Shown here piece by piece: positions 27,356-36,200 of a DNA stretch of 64,000 bases (its first letter is position 1; each line of letters opens with the position of its first letter). Source of the DNA: Demequina aurantiaca (lineage in GTDB: Bacteria > Actinomycetota > Actinomycetes > Actinomycetales > Demequinaceae). The stretch lies in contig NZ_BBRF01000001.1 in the NCBI RefSeq assembly GCF_000975135.1, positions 407,591 to 471,590 on the forward strand. The letters run 5' to 3'. The position numbers and the translations under genes are program-made. Below the pieces are notes generated by a model that saw only the letters and a program-made list of their open reading frames with translations, searched no databases and was not told the origin of the DNA.

Positions 27356-30247
27356 CTAGCGAGCTCCGATGCGCTCGGCCAACAGTTCCGCGAGGTGTCG
27401 GCCGTCGACGTCGGCGAGATCACTGCCCTGGGTACGGCAACTCACGCCGTCGGCCAGATAGATGGCACCCTCGGGTGCGTCACGCAACTTGGGTAGCAAC
27501 GAGTTCTCCGCCACCTTGACGGACACGTCGTAGTGCCCCTTCTCTGTTCCCCAGTTGCCTGCGAGTCCGCAGCAACCCGATGCCTCAGTGACCTGTGCGC
27601 CGGCGCGGGCCAGCAGATCTCGGTCAGCTGCGTATCCCATCACGGAGTACTGATGACAGTGCGGCTGGACCACGGCGGTGACGTCATCCAAGCGAGGAGG
27701 CTGCCAACGGTCGGAGGGCTTGACCGGCGCCCGGCCGGTCAGCACCTCGGCCAGCGAGTAGGTGCCGTTGGCGACGGCGTGCGCGCGAGGGTCGTCCGGA
27801 AGCAGTTCGGTCAGGTCGCCGCGCAGGACTCCCATGCAAGAAGGCTCCACGCCGATGATCGGAATGCCATTGACGGCGTACGGCCCGAGCACCTCGAGCA
27901 GCCCGTTGAGTCGCTTGCGGGCGGCATCCAGCTGTCCCGTCGAGATCCAGGTGACGCCGCAGCAGGCGTCTCCCGCGGAGACGATCACTTCAAAACCCGC
28001 ATCCTCAAGAACCGCCACCATCGCGGTGGGAATCCGCGGATCCAGCCCATCCGTGAACGAGTCTGCCCACAGCACTACCCGTCGGCGCTCGCCGGTTCCC
28101 TCGACGCCGAAGGCGGCCCCCGCATCGGCCGCATGTGCGGGGTTGTTCTTGGCGGCGCGCGTCTTCGCGGTGGTGCTCCGTCGGAACGGCTCGGTCGCGA
28201 AGGTGGGCAGGGATCGCCTGGTGTCCATACCGGCCCCGCTGACTAGCGCACGCTGAATCCACTTGGGACTGGCGAGCGCATTCACTACCCGTGGGGCGAC
28301 GCCAACCACCTTGAGCCAGCGTGGTAGCCAGCCAACTGAATAGTGAGCGATGGGACGACGCTTGCCCTGGTACGTGCGGTGCAGCACCTCGGCCTTGTAC
28401 GCGGCCATGTCGATGCCACTCGGGCAGTCGCTCGAGCACGCCTTGCAGCTGAGGCAGAGGTCGAGACTCTCACGCACCTCGGGCGCCGTCAGCCCACCCA
28501 CGAGCGTGCCATTGATCGCATCCTGCAACACCCGCGCGCGCCCGCGCGTCACGTCCTTCTCATCTCCGGTCGCCGCGAAGCTTGGGCACATGAAGCCAGT
28601 GCCGGAGGTGACCGCATCGGAACGGCACTTCCCCACACCTGTACAGCGGTGCACGGCCTCGGTCAGGTCGCCATGGTCGTGCGCGAAGGCAAGGCCACCG
28701 GCCGATGGTGCGGTCTTCTTCGCGGCAGGCCGCCTCAGGTTCGCATCAAGAGGGGCGGGATCCACGATGATGCCCGGGTTGAGGTTGCCGGACGGGTCAA
28801 ACAGCGCCTTGACCTGACCGAACGCGTCGATCGCGTCGGCGGAATACATCACTTTGAGGAGTTCTCCGCGGGCACGACCGTCGCCGTGCTCGCCGGACAG
28901 CGACCCGCCCAGGCTCGTCACTAGTGCCGCGCCGTCCTCCATGAACGCGCGCAGCACGCGGCCGTCCTCCTGGAGCGGGATATCGATACGGAGGTGGATG
29001 CACCCGTCGCCAAAGTGTCCAAAGGGTTCGCCCTCCACTCCGTACTTCTCCATGAGCTTGTCGAGCTCGCGCAGGTAGGTGCCGAGCTTCTCGGGAGGCA
29101 CGGAGGCGTCCTCCCAACCGGGCCACGCCTCCTTATTCTTTGAGGTCCGCCCGCCAAGCCCGGCGCCGTCCGCACGGATCCCCCACAGGCGAGTGGCCTC
29201 GATGGGGTCGCGAACGATGCGCACACTGCTGGTCCCGGCATCCGCGGCCAGTGCCGCCATCCGCGCCTCGGCCTCCGCCTCGGTGGCGGCGCCAATCTCC
29301 ACGAAGAGCCAGCCGGCTCCCGGGGGAAGCTCGGGAATGGGGCTGGCGCCCTTGGCGCGCCGTACCTTCTCGACCAGCCGGGCATCCAAGCCCTCCACCG
29401 CATCGGGTGAATGGGCAAGCATGGGGACCACAGCATCGGCTGCTGCGGGCATGTCGTCGTATCCAAAGGCGGCCATCAGGCGCGCGGGCGCAACGTCGAC
29501 AAGCTTGACAGTTGCCTCGAGCGTGGTGGCAAGAGTGCCCTCGGTGCCCACTAGGAAGCGTGCGAGCGAGTGACCGTGCTCGGGGAGCAGGTGCTCCAGC
29601 GAATAGCCACTCACCTGGCGGCCAAAACGGCCGAACTCGGTACGAATCATGGCGAGGTTGGCGGCGACCAGTTCGTCCAGTCCAGGGACAACGGACAGGC
29701 TGTCGGCGGCCTCATAGCGGCGGCCGGCGCCGTCCAACACGTCAATCGAATGCACATTCTGCGCCGTCTTGCCGTAGGCGACCGCGTGAGGACCGCAGGC
29801 GTTGTTGCCTAGCATTCCGCCCAAGGTCGCGCGCGAGGACGTCGATGGGTCGGGGCCAAACCGGAGCCCCGCCGGCGCCACCCGCTTCTGCAGATCCGTC
29901 AGCACCACCCCGGGCTGAACCCGTGCGGTCTTGGCCTCGAGGTCGATGTCGAGGATGCGGTGCATGTGGCGTGAGGTGTCTATTACTACCCCAGGGCCGA
30001 TGCTGTTTCCGGCGATGGACGTGCCGCCGCCTCGCATGGTGATGGGAGAACCTGCAGCGCGCGAGGTGGCGATGGCAGCCACGAGGTCGTCCGCATCGAG
30101 CGGAAACACTACTACTTCTGGTACGACGCGGTAATTGGATGCATCGGTGGAGTACTCCGCGCGGCGGCGGGCACTCGAGTCAACCTCGCCGTCCACGGCC
30201 GCCGCGAGCTCCGCGACGAGGTCGGTGCGGGTGGGGGTCGAGGTCAT
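27356..30247 (-). CDS. FAD-linked oxidase with Fe-S and CCG domains (YdiJ-like)
   Basis: A 963-residue flavo-iron-sulfur dehydrogenase. The N-terminal FAD_binding_4 domain (about 40-270) has ITMRGGGTSIAGNSIGPGVV and SRATLGGMLGNNACGP. The FAD-oxidase C domain (about 270-520) includes GHFGDGCIHLRID and GSLSGEHGDG. A 4Fe-4S module (about 555-650) has CTGVGKC and CLSCKACSSDCPSG, then two cysteine-rich CCG motifs, GDACCG and GCCG. This D-lactate dehydrogenase/GlcD-GlpC type architecture and length match YdiJ, a D-2-hydroxyglutarate dehydrogenase in E. coli. The substrate here is not determined; D-lactate is an alternative. It is a single-gene unit facing metX. Confidence 0.85.
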   Translation of the reverse strand: MTSTPTRTDLVAELAAAVDGEVDSSARRRAEYSTDASNYRVVPEVVVFPLDADDLVAAIATSRAAGSPITMRGGGTSIAGNSIGPGVVIDTSRHMHRILDIDLEAKTARVQPGVVLTDLQKRVAPAGLRFGPDPSTSSRATLGGMLGNNACGPHAVAYGKTAQNVHSIDVLDGAGRRYEAADSLSVVPGLDELVAANLAMIRTEFGRFGRQVSGYSLEHLLPEHGHSLARFLVGTEGTLATTLEATVKLVDVAPARLMAAFGYDDMPAAADAVVPMLAHSPDAVEGLDARLVEKVRRAKGASPIPELPPGAGWLFVEIGAATEAEAEARMAALAADAGTSSVRIVRDPIEATRLWGIRADGAGLGGRTSKNKEAWPGWEDASVPPEKLGTYLRELDKLMEKYGVEGEPFGHFGDGCIHLRIDIPLQEDGRVLRAFMEDGAALVTSLGGSLSGEHGDGRARGELLKVMYSADAIDAFGQVKALFDPSGNLNPGIIVDPAPLDANLRRPAAKKTAPSAGGLAFAHDHGDLTEAVHRCTGVGKCRSDAVTSGTGFMCPSFAATGDEKDVTRGRARVLQDAINGTLVGGLTAPEVRESLDLCLSCKACSSDCPSGIDMAAYKAEVLHRTYQGKRRPIAHYSVGWLPRWLKVVGVAPRVVNALASPKWIQRALVSGAGMDTRRSLPTFATEPFRRSTTAKTRAAKNNPAHAADAGAAFGVEGTGERRRVVLWADSFTDGLDPRIPTAMVAVLEDAGFEVIVSAGDACCGVTWISTGQLDAARKRLNGLLEVLGPYAVNGIPIIGVEPSCMGVLRGDLTELLPDDPRAHAVANGTYSLAEVLTGRAPVKPSDRWQPPRLDDVTAVVQPHCHQYSVMGYAADRDLLARAGAQVTEASGCCGLAGNWGTEKGHYDVSVKVAENSLLPKLRDAPEGAIYLADGVSCRTQGSDLADVDGRHLAELLAERIGAR

Positions 30248-30591
30248 TCGTTCATTCTGGCACGCGAGTGAGTGTGGGCTGCGTCGCCCTGAGGGTGCGG
30301 TGTAGCGGACGCACGTGCCTCATAGGCCAAAGCGATGCGGAATGTCCGTTTTGTGGCATATCCGCAAAGCCCCTGTTATCTACCCCTTCGGGCACGAAAG
30401 CGAAACCTTGACACGCCGATCTCCTGAACCCCTTTAGTCACATTGACCACATCAGTATCACTTCGTCACTTTCGTCACGCACTTTTTTTGGGCGACTGTA
30501 TGCCGCTGGTGGTCAGTTCTAGCGTGGCGCGTAATGGGATACGTGCGTAGTCACCGTCGACTGCGCGCATAGTCTGGGGAGGACGACCATC
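30248..30591. other. Intergenic region upstream of the large repeat protein
   Basis: 344 bp between two divergent genes. It is distinctly AT-richer than its neighbours near 30360-30500. TTCGTCAC occurs twice with 9-bp spacing (30462-30469 and 30471-30478), after TAGTCAC at 30435-30441 and a TTTTTTT run near 30484-30490. GGGGAGG lies nine bases before the ATG at 30592. No RNA gene or terminator is recognised; the tandem TTCGTCAC may be an operator. Confidence 0.5.
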
Positions 30592-33500
30592 ATGAAGCTG
30601 AGGGATTTCCAAAAAATGTGGGCGCTGGTTCTCGCGCTCGTGCTGACCGTGACCTTTGCGGGTCCGTCCTATGCGGGCGGCAACGGCGGGGATAACGAAC
30701 CGCGGATTCACAAGGCCTACGTCTGCAAGTACGTCGGAACACCGGGAGTGGACGAGAGGCTACAGACGGGCCAGAACCCTATCGAGGTTGACTTCAACGC
30801 TCTCGGCTGGGACCGAGACGGAAACCCGCCTAACGGTACCGAGTTCAACGATAAGCACGGCAAGTCCGTGGTGATTGGAATCGTGGGCGTGGACGACGAG
30901 CCCTCTCTCGCTGATTGCCCCGCACCTACTCCCCCGCCGGAAAAGACCGTCGTCGTTCCAGAGATTCCCGCGATCGTCGACGAGTGCGGCACCGAGAACG
31001 ACGACTTCACGCTTCCCTCAAATACCGATCGCATCACCTATAGCTTTAAGCGGGGCTATGTCTACGCGGAACTCAATGGCCGCAATGTTGAATGGGGAGA
31101 CACCTCAGACCTCTGGAAGCCATCAAGTGGCGGCAAGCTAAAGTTCAAGATCCAGTTTAGCGACGAACCCTGCCTCCCCGAGCAGCCAGCCGACAAAACT
31201 GGCGAGAAGGTCGAACGCGACAACTTCTGCACGGAACCCGCTGATGGGACCCGCACTTTCACGGTGACTACTACTCCGTGGACTCAGCCATACGTCCTCG
31301 AAAATGGCGCGTGGGTGTTGGGCGAGAAGACATTTGGCAATCCCGAGACGGATACGGCGACAGAGAACGACCCCTCGTGTGCGCCCAATGAACCAGAGAA
31401 GATCATGCAGTGGCACATCTGGAAGCTAGATGGCGACTGCAAGGATAGCCTCAAGTCCTCGCTGAACGAGGTGGGCAAGAGCGCCATGGGGCTGCCGTCG
31501 ACGGCCTGCAACTCGCCACGGGAATCGATCTTCCCCCAGGACTACGTGGGCGAATACAGCGACAACTTTGTTCCAGAGTGCGGCGTCTGGTACCAGGTCG
31601 ACAAGTACATGGGTACGCCAGCCGAAATCTCCGCACTGTGGGCGGACAATGTCCTCCACGTGGGCGAGGATCAGCCACTGCTCGTCCATGAGGCCGGCGT
31701 CGGTCAATGGTTCTTCCTCTACGGCGGCGACTGTGCAGACCCGGTGTTGTCTGGGTCTGTGACGGCGCAGTGTGTGGAGAACGTTCCGACGTTGAACTAC
31801 ACGATCGCGTTGAACGACCCAGACGCACAGGCCACGGCGTCTGACGTCGCGACGATCACAATGACTGATGGCTCGAACACCTGGACACACGAGGTCGACG
31901 TGACCGGAGGATTCCCAGTGTCGGGTTCCGTGACCTGGCCTGGTGCCGGTCCCGGAATGTGGCCCGGATGGGAACTGGTCGACGACGTACTCACCAACAC
32001 TGGCAACAACTTCGGCTGGACCCGAGCCGGCGACATGAACATCAACGTGTCCTACAACCCGGAATTCACCACGACCGTTGCCTACCCCAACGCCACCGAC
32101 CCCTGTGACCCGCCGGACGTGCCGATCTGCACCGACAACTACGAACTCGGCCACGTCAGCGCAGCCGAGTTCTCCACCGGCAACTACACCCCCTACGACG
32201 AAGCCACCTGTGTCGCCCCGTTCTGCGAAACCATCACGGACGAGGGGCTGCACTCCGCCACAGTCGCGTTCAATGGGCACGACCCGATCTTGTCCGAGGA
32301 CAATGGTTGCTTCGTAATTGTTGCTTGGCAAATGGCCGGTTGGGACCCGCGTCCCAACTTCTCCAAGCCTCAGGTCTACGTCACCTCTGCCGACCAGTTC
32401 AATCCGGACCTCGACGCCTTGGATGACGAACTACCCGAGTGGGGTTGCTACCAAATCGATATCTACTTCGACACTCAAGAGACGAAGGACCTCATCGATG
32501 GCGGAGTCCTCTACGGACCCAACAACCCCACCGAACACTTGATCCCCGGCGGGCACCACACAGCCTGGAAGTACGTCCAAAAGTCCGAGGACTGCATGAA
32601 ACCAGTGGTGGTTTGCGACACTGAAACCTGGCAGCCCATGGAGATAGCCGGATCGCTATACAACTCCGAGGACTACACCATCTACAACCAGGAAGACTGC
32701 CAGCCACCCACGGTTTGCCCCGAGATTGACTCGGAGCTCCTGCAGAACGCTGCGCAGAACAAGGCGATCCTGTCCGAAGACAATGGATGCTTCGTCATCG
32801 CAGCCTGGCGGATGCCCAGCTGGACTGACTCCCTACACGCCACTTGGCCACAAACCCTCGTCACCAGCAAGGATCAGGTCAACCCCGACCTCAGCGGCCT
32901 CGACGACGAACTCAACGACATCGGCTATGGCTGCTACCAAGTCGACATCTACTGGGACACCCAAATCACCGCCGACCTTCTCGCCGGTGGCACGTTGACC
33001 AGCCCCAACAACCCCGCCGAAGACCACCTGCCTAACGCAGGCTTCGGCACCACCTACAAACTCGTCAAGATCGGCAACTACACCCACTGCAACGAACCCG
33101 CAGACCCGGTGTTGTCTGGTTCTGTGACGGCGCAGTGTGTGGAGAACGTTCCGACGTTGAACTACACGATCGCGTTGAACGACCCAGACGCACAGGCCAC
33201 GGCGTCTGACGTCGCGACGATCACGATGACCGATGGCTCGAACACCTGGACACACGAGGTCGACGTGACCGGAGGATTCCCAGTGTCGGGTTCCGTGAAC
33301 TGGCCTGGTGGCGGTCCCGGAATGTGGCCCGGATGGGAACTGGTCGACGACGTACTCACCAACACCGGCGGCAACTTCGGTTGGACCCGAGTAGGCGACA
33401 TGAACATCAACGTGTCCTACAACCCGGAATTCACCACGACCGTTGCCTACCCCAACGCCACCGACCCCTGTGACCCGCCCGAGGTCCCCATCTGCACCGA

Positions 33501-35160
33501 CAACTACGAACTCGGCCACGTCAGCGCAGCCGACTTCTCCACCGGCAACTACACCCCCTACGACGACGAGACGTGCCAACCCCCTGTGGTTTGCACCGAT
33601 GGTGTTGGTGAATGGCAGAATGCCGTGTGGCACACCTGGACTGGTGGACCCGTCACTTCCGACGCTGGGCCTGCCCCTGACGCCGACGGTTGGAACGCCA
33701 ATAGCGGTGACCCGCAGTCTGCAAACCACGCACTCATCTATCACATGCCCGGAGTTCCCTACTTCGTGAGCCACGGCAACTCTGGCAACGGTGACTGGTT
33801 CCTCTGGACTGCTGATGAGCCGTCCGACGAATGCCCCCCGCCACCGGTCGACCTCTGCGCCAACATAGACGGCGTGCAGACCGAAATCCCTGAAGGCCGA
33901 ATCCAAGACGGCGTCGACTGCAAGATTCCTCAAGAGCCGAAGCTTGGAGGATCGTTCCTCCAGCCAGTGTGCGACGGCGATGCCCCATGGGTGAACTACA
34001 AGATTGTGCTGACTGACCCCGACGGGCAAGCAACACAACATGAGGTTGCGTATGTCACATTCATCGATCCTGAGGACGAGACTCGGACCACCGAACCCAT
34101 CGAGATCGCACTCAACACCGTGTTCGACGATGCGACCGGCACCTACACCTCCGAGGGACGCTTCCTGTGGCCCGGCGCGTCTGTCGCAGCGGACGGCATC
34201 ACTCCCACGGGGTGGCCTGGCTGGGGTCAGGATGCGAGCGGCAACTGGGAGTCGCTAGGCGACGGGAACTTCGGATGGACGCGTGGAGGAGTCACGATCC
34301 TGATGAAGGTCAATCCGGAACTCACCCAAGAGGGGGTTAACTACCCTCCCGCGACTCCGGACTGCGCTACCGCGCCTCCCGTGGATGTCTGCCAGTGGGA
34401 CCCAGAAACGGGAACCGCGAACATGGTGACCATCACGAACCGCGAGAACCTCAAGGACTCGGACATTCTCTGGGTCGATGGCTCCGAGTGCACGCCTCCG
34501 CAGTACGACATCTGCTCCACCGACGACGGAGGCCAGACGTGGAGTATCGCGGTGGTCTACGACTACCAGCTCACTGAAGACACGAGGTTCTGGGATAGCG
34601 AGGCCGGAGAGGACGGCGGGTGCGGCGATCCACAAGCAGCAACACTCAAGGGCACCCTCATCTCTCCAGTCTGCGATGGAGATGTTCCGTGGCTGAATTA
34701 CAAGGTGGTTGTCACTGACCCGGACAATCAGTCCACCAACACCACCGGAATGGCCACCATTACGTTCCACAGTCCCTACGCGAGTACGCCGGACGCGAAT
34801 GGGGTGATCTGGAAGGACGAGGTTGTCGAGGTACCAATCGGAGAAGGTCGGATTCTCTGGCCGGGAGCTTCGACCGACGCTGACGGCAATCCCACGGGAT
34901 GGCCCGGCTGGGGGCTCGACGCCAACGGTGAGTGGATCGCCATCGGCAATGAGAACTTCGGATGGACGCGTCAGCCGAAGGGCATCAAGGTAACCATCGC
35001 GGTGAACCCTGAAGCCAACGCGACCGTGAGTTACCCGCCAGCGACCCCGTCGTGCGCAACCACCCCACCGACCGAGGTCGACCAGGTTCTCGGAGCAGCA
35101 CCGCTTCCGGAGGCCACCTCCGCTGTCGCGGTCGTCGCCGAGGCAACGTTCGCCGGATAG
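30592..35160 (+). CDS. Large secreted repeat protein of unknown function
   Basis: A 1522-residue protein with an N-terminal signal peptide (MKLRDFQ then WALVLALVLTVTFAGPSYAG). Three module types alternate. Module A, with conserved Cys (SGSVTAQCVENVPTLNY ... NFGWTRAG ... VAYPNATDPCDPP), appears twice almost identically (from about residues 381 and 836) and twice more as divergent copies near 1120 and 1350 (LQPVCDGD ... FGWTRG). Module B (ILSEDNGCFVIVAWQM ... WGCYQIDIYFD) appears twice. Cysteine spacing suggests disulfide-stabilised beta domains. The C-terminus, APLPEATSAVAVVAEATFAG, lacks a classical LPxTG motif, long membrane helix and basic tail, so it is probably released or bound non-covalently. 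A surface or matrix protein is likely; no family is recognised. A strong terminator follows. Confidence 0.85.
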   Translation: MKLRDFQKMWALVLALVLTVTFAGPSYAGGNGGDNEPRIHKAYVCKYVGTPGVDERLQTGQNPIEVDFNALGWDRDGNPPNGTEFNDKHGKSVVIGIVGVDDEPSLADCPAPTPPPEKTVVVPEIPAIVDECGTENDDFTLPSNTDRITYSFKRGYVYAELNGRNVEWGDTSDLWKPSSGGKLKFKIQFSDEPCLPEQPADKTGEKVERDNFCTEPADGTRTFTVTTTPWTQPYVLENGAWVLGEKTFGNPETDTATENDPSCAPNEPEKIMQWHIWKLDGDCKDSLKSSLNEVGKSAMGLPSTACNSPRESIFPQDYVGEYSDNFVPECGVWYQVDKYMGTPAEISALWADNVLHVGEDQPLLVHEAGVGQWFFLYGGDCADPVLSGSVTAQCVENVPTLNYTIALNDPDAQATASDVATITMTDGSNTWTHEVDVTGGFPVSGSVTWPGAGPGMWPGWELVDDVLTNTGNNFGWTRAGDMNINVSYNPEFTTTVAYPNATDPCDPPDVPICTDNYELGHVSAAEFSTGNYTPYDEATCVAPFCETITDEGLHSATVAFNGHDPILSEDNGCFVIVAWQMAGWDPRPNFSKPQVYVTSADQFNPDLDALDDELPEWGCYQIDIYFDTQETKDLIDGGVLYGPNNPTEHLIPGGHHTAWKYVQKSEDCMKPVVVCDTETWQPMEIAGSLYNSEDYTIYNQEDCQPPTVCPEIDSELLQNAAQNKAILSEDNGCFVIAAWRMPSWTDSLHATWPQTLVTSKDQVNPDLSGLDDELNDIGYGCYQVDIYWDTQITADLLAGGTLTSPNNPAEDHLPNAGFGTTYKLVKIGNYTHCNEPADPVLSGSVTAQCVENVPTLNYTIALNDPDAQATASDVATITMTDGSNTWTHEVDVTGGFPVSGSVNWPGGGPGMWPGWELVDDVLTNTGGNFGWTRVGDMNINVSYNPEFTTTVAYPNATDPCDPPEVPICTDNYELGHVSAADFSTGNYTPYDDETCQPPVVCTDGVGEWQNAVWHTWTGGPVTSDAGPAPDADGWNANSGDPQSANHALIYHMPGVPYFVSHGNSGNGDWFLWTADEPSDECPPPPVDLCANIDGVQTEIPEGRIQDGVDCKIPQEPKLGGSFLQPVCDGDAPWVNYKIVLTDPDGQATQHEVAYVTFIDPEDETRTTEPIEIALNTVFDDATGTYTSEGRFLWPGASVAADGITPTGWPGWGQDASGNWESLGDGNFGWTRGGVTILMKVNPELTQEGVNYPPATPDCATAPPVDVCQWDPETGTANMVTITNRENLKDSDILWVDGSECTPPQYDICSTDDGGQTWSIAVVYDYQLTEDTRFWDSEAGEDGGCGDPQAATLKGTLISPVCDGDVPWLNYKVVVTDPDNQSTNTTGMATITFHSPYASTPDANGVIWKDEVVEVPIGEGRILWPGASTDADGNPTGWPGWGLDANGEWIAIGNENFGWTRQPKGIKVTIAVNPEANATVSYPPATPSCATTPPTEVDQVLGAAPLPEATSAVAVVAEATFAG
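31735..32200 (+). repeat. Intragenic 466-bp direct repeat, copy 1
   Basis: It aligns without gaps to 33100-33565, an offset of 1365 bp or exactly 455 codons, with about 16 differences counted by eye. It encodes module A and the following YELGHVSAA segment of the large repeat protein. Near-identity at silent sites implies recent duplication or gene conversion. Confidence 0.9.
33100..33565 (+). repeat. Intragenic 466-bp direct repeat, copy 2
   Basis: Second copy of the repeat at 31735-32200, in the same frame. Most mismatches cluster around the segment for NFGWTR and the Pro-rich end, while the first 230 bp carry only four changes. Confidence 0.9.
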
Positions 35161-35178
35161 CCCTCCCGCACTAGCGAA

Positions 35179-35219
35179 CACATCAATGCCCGCCTCTGCG
35201 TGAGGCGGGCATTGATGTG
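35179..35219. terminator. 18-bp perfect stem-loop after the repeat protein
   Basis: The arms 35179-35196 and 35202-35219 are perfectly complementary with a 5-base loop. The hairpin lies between convergent genes (repeat protein and L,D-transpeptidase) and probably works bidirectionally. Confidence 0.8.
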
Positions 35220-35242
35220 CGAGGAGTAGATCGGGTAGCGCT

Positions 35243-36034
35243 TTAGGCGTTGATGAAGACGGGGGTGCCAAGCGGCAACCCCACCTTCGTCACGATCTCC
35301 GTGATCGAGTCATTCGGCATCCGTATACATCCATGCGAGACGGTGTTGCCAATGGACGAGGGGTCGTCGGTGCCATGAATGCCGATCACTGCATCACCGC
35401 CGTTGAAGGAGTCGAGTACCGGCGAATAGCCAGACAGGCCATAGGCGAACGGTCCGTAAACCCCATCGGGATTGGGTGGCTGCAGCAATTCACGAATGTA
35501 ATACGTGCCGCCGGGCGTAGGCAGCTCGTCCTGACCCACACCGATCGCAGTCTGAAACACCATGTCCTCGTCGTCGTAGACCTTTAGCTCGAAGTCTTGA
35601 AGATCGACATCGATCCAATAGCGTGTGTCCGCGAGCGTCACGTCATCCGTGTGGATCCATCCTGTGGCGCCATTGGGGCGCGTGGGAAGCCACACCTCGA
35701 GCCAGCCATCGGTCACTCTCTTGACCAGAAACACGAACGGCGTTTCGTCTGGCGCGGTAAGAACGTCGTCCGCTTGGAGCGTGGTGAAATCAGACTTGTT
35801 TGGGTTGGGGTAGACATCGATCGCTTTGCTCTTAGACGTCGCAATCTGCGACAGCGTGTCTCGGGTTGGCACTGCCACTGGAGTCGGGGCAATCGTGCTG
35901 CCGCCGTCAGTAATGGCCGGGACAGAAGTCGCCGCTGACACCGACGGAGACGCCACCGGTTCGCTCGACGAGCACCCACTCACCACCAACGCTAGGGCGG
36001 TCAACGGCGCCGCAACCCGCACAACGATTCTCAA
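35243..36034 (-). CDS. L,D-transpeptidase (YkuD) lipoprotein
   Basis: Forms 3-3 cross-links in peptidoglycan outside the membrane. From a TTG at 36034 the protein (263 residues) begins as a lipoprotein signal, RIVVRVAAPLTALALVVSGC. A Ser/Thr/Pro-rich linker, an SH3-like segment (LEVWLPTRPNGATGWIHTDD) and the YkuD domain follow, with the catalytic motif HGTDDPSSIGNTVSHGCIRM (H234, C236). GGGAG lies just upstream of the TTG; in-frame ATGs up to 39 bp further upstream are possible but would place charged residues before the signal. The gene stands alone, convergent with the repeat protein. Confidence 0.9.
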   Translation of the reverse strand: MRIVVRVAAPLTALALVVSGCSSSEPVASPSVSAATSVPAITDGGSTIAPTPVAVPTRDTLSQIATSKSKAIDVYPNPNKSDFTTLQADDVLTAPDETPFVFLVKRVTDGWLEVWLPTRPNGATGWIHTDDVTLADTRYWIDVDLQDFELKVYDDEDMVFQTAIGVGQDELPTPGGTYYIRELLQPPNPDGVYGPFAYGLSGYSPVLDSFNGGDAVIGIHGTDDPSSIGNTVSHGCIRMPNDSITEIVTKVGLPLGTPVFINA

Positions 36035-36200
36035 GAGCACTCCCTCAGTGACTTGGACGTTTCCCATCCACACTACGCCTCTGTTGAGTTCTGCGGAAGG
36101 GCGAAAGGTGAGGCCCAGATTCCCCTCGAAAACTCGGCGCGCCTCACCCCTCCCGCGGGACTACTATTAGCGCATCGTCCCGGGTAGAGGAGTGTCACGC

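Noticed and set aside
32833..34041. 402-codon open frame on the minus strand
   Set aside because: Antisense to the large repeat protein. It only mirrors the repeats, and the plus frame has a signal peptide and a strong ribosome-binding site.
35100..35160. LPxTG sorting signal at the end of the repeat protein
   Set aside because: LPEAT deviates from the motif, and there is no long hydrophobic helix or basic tail before the stop.
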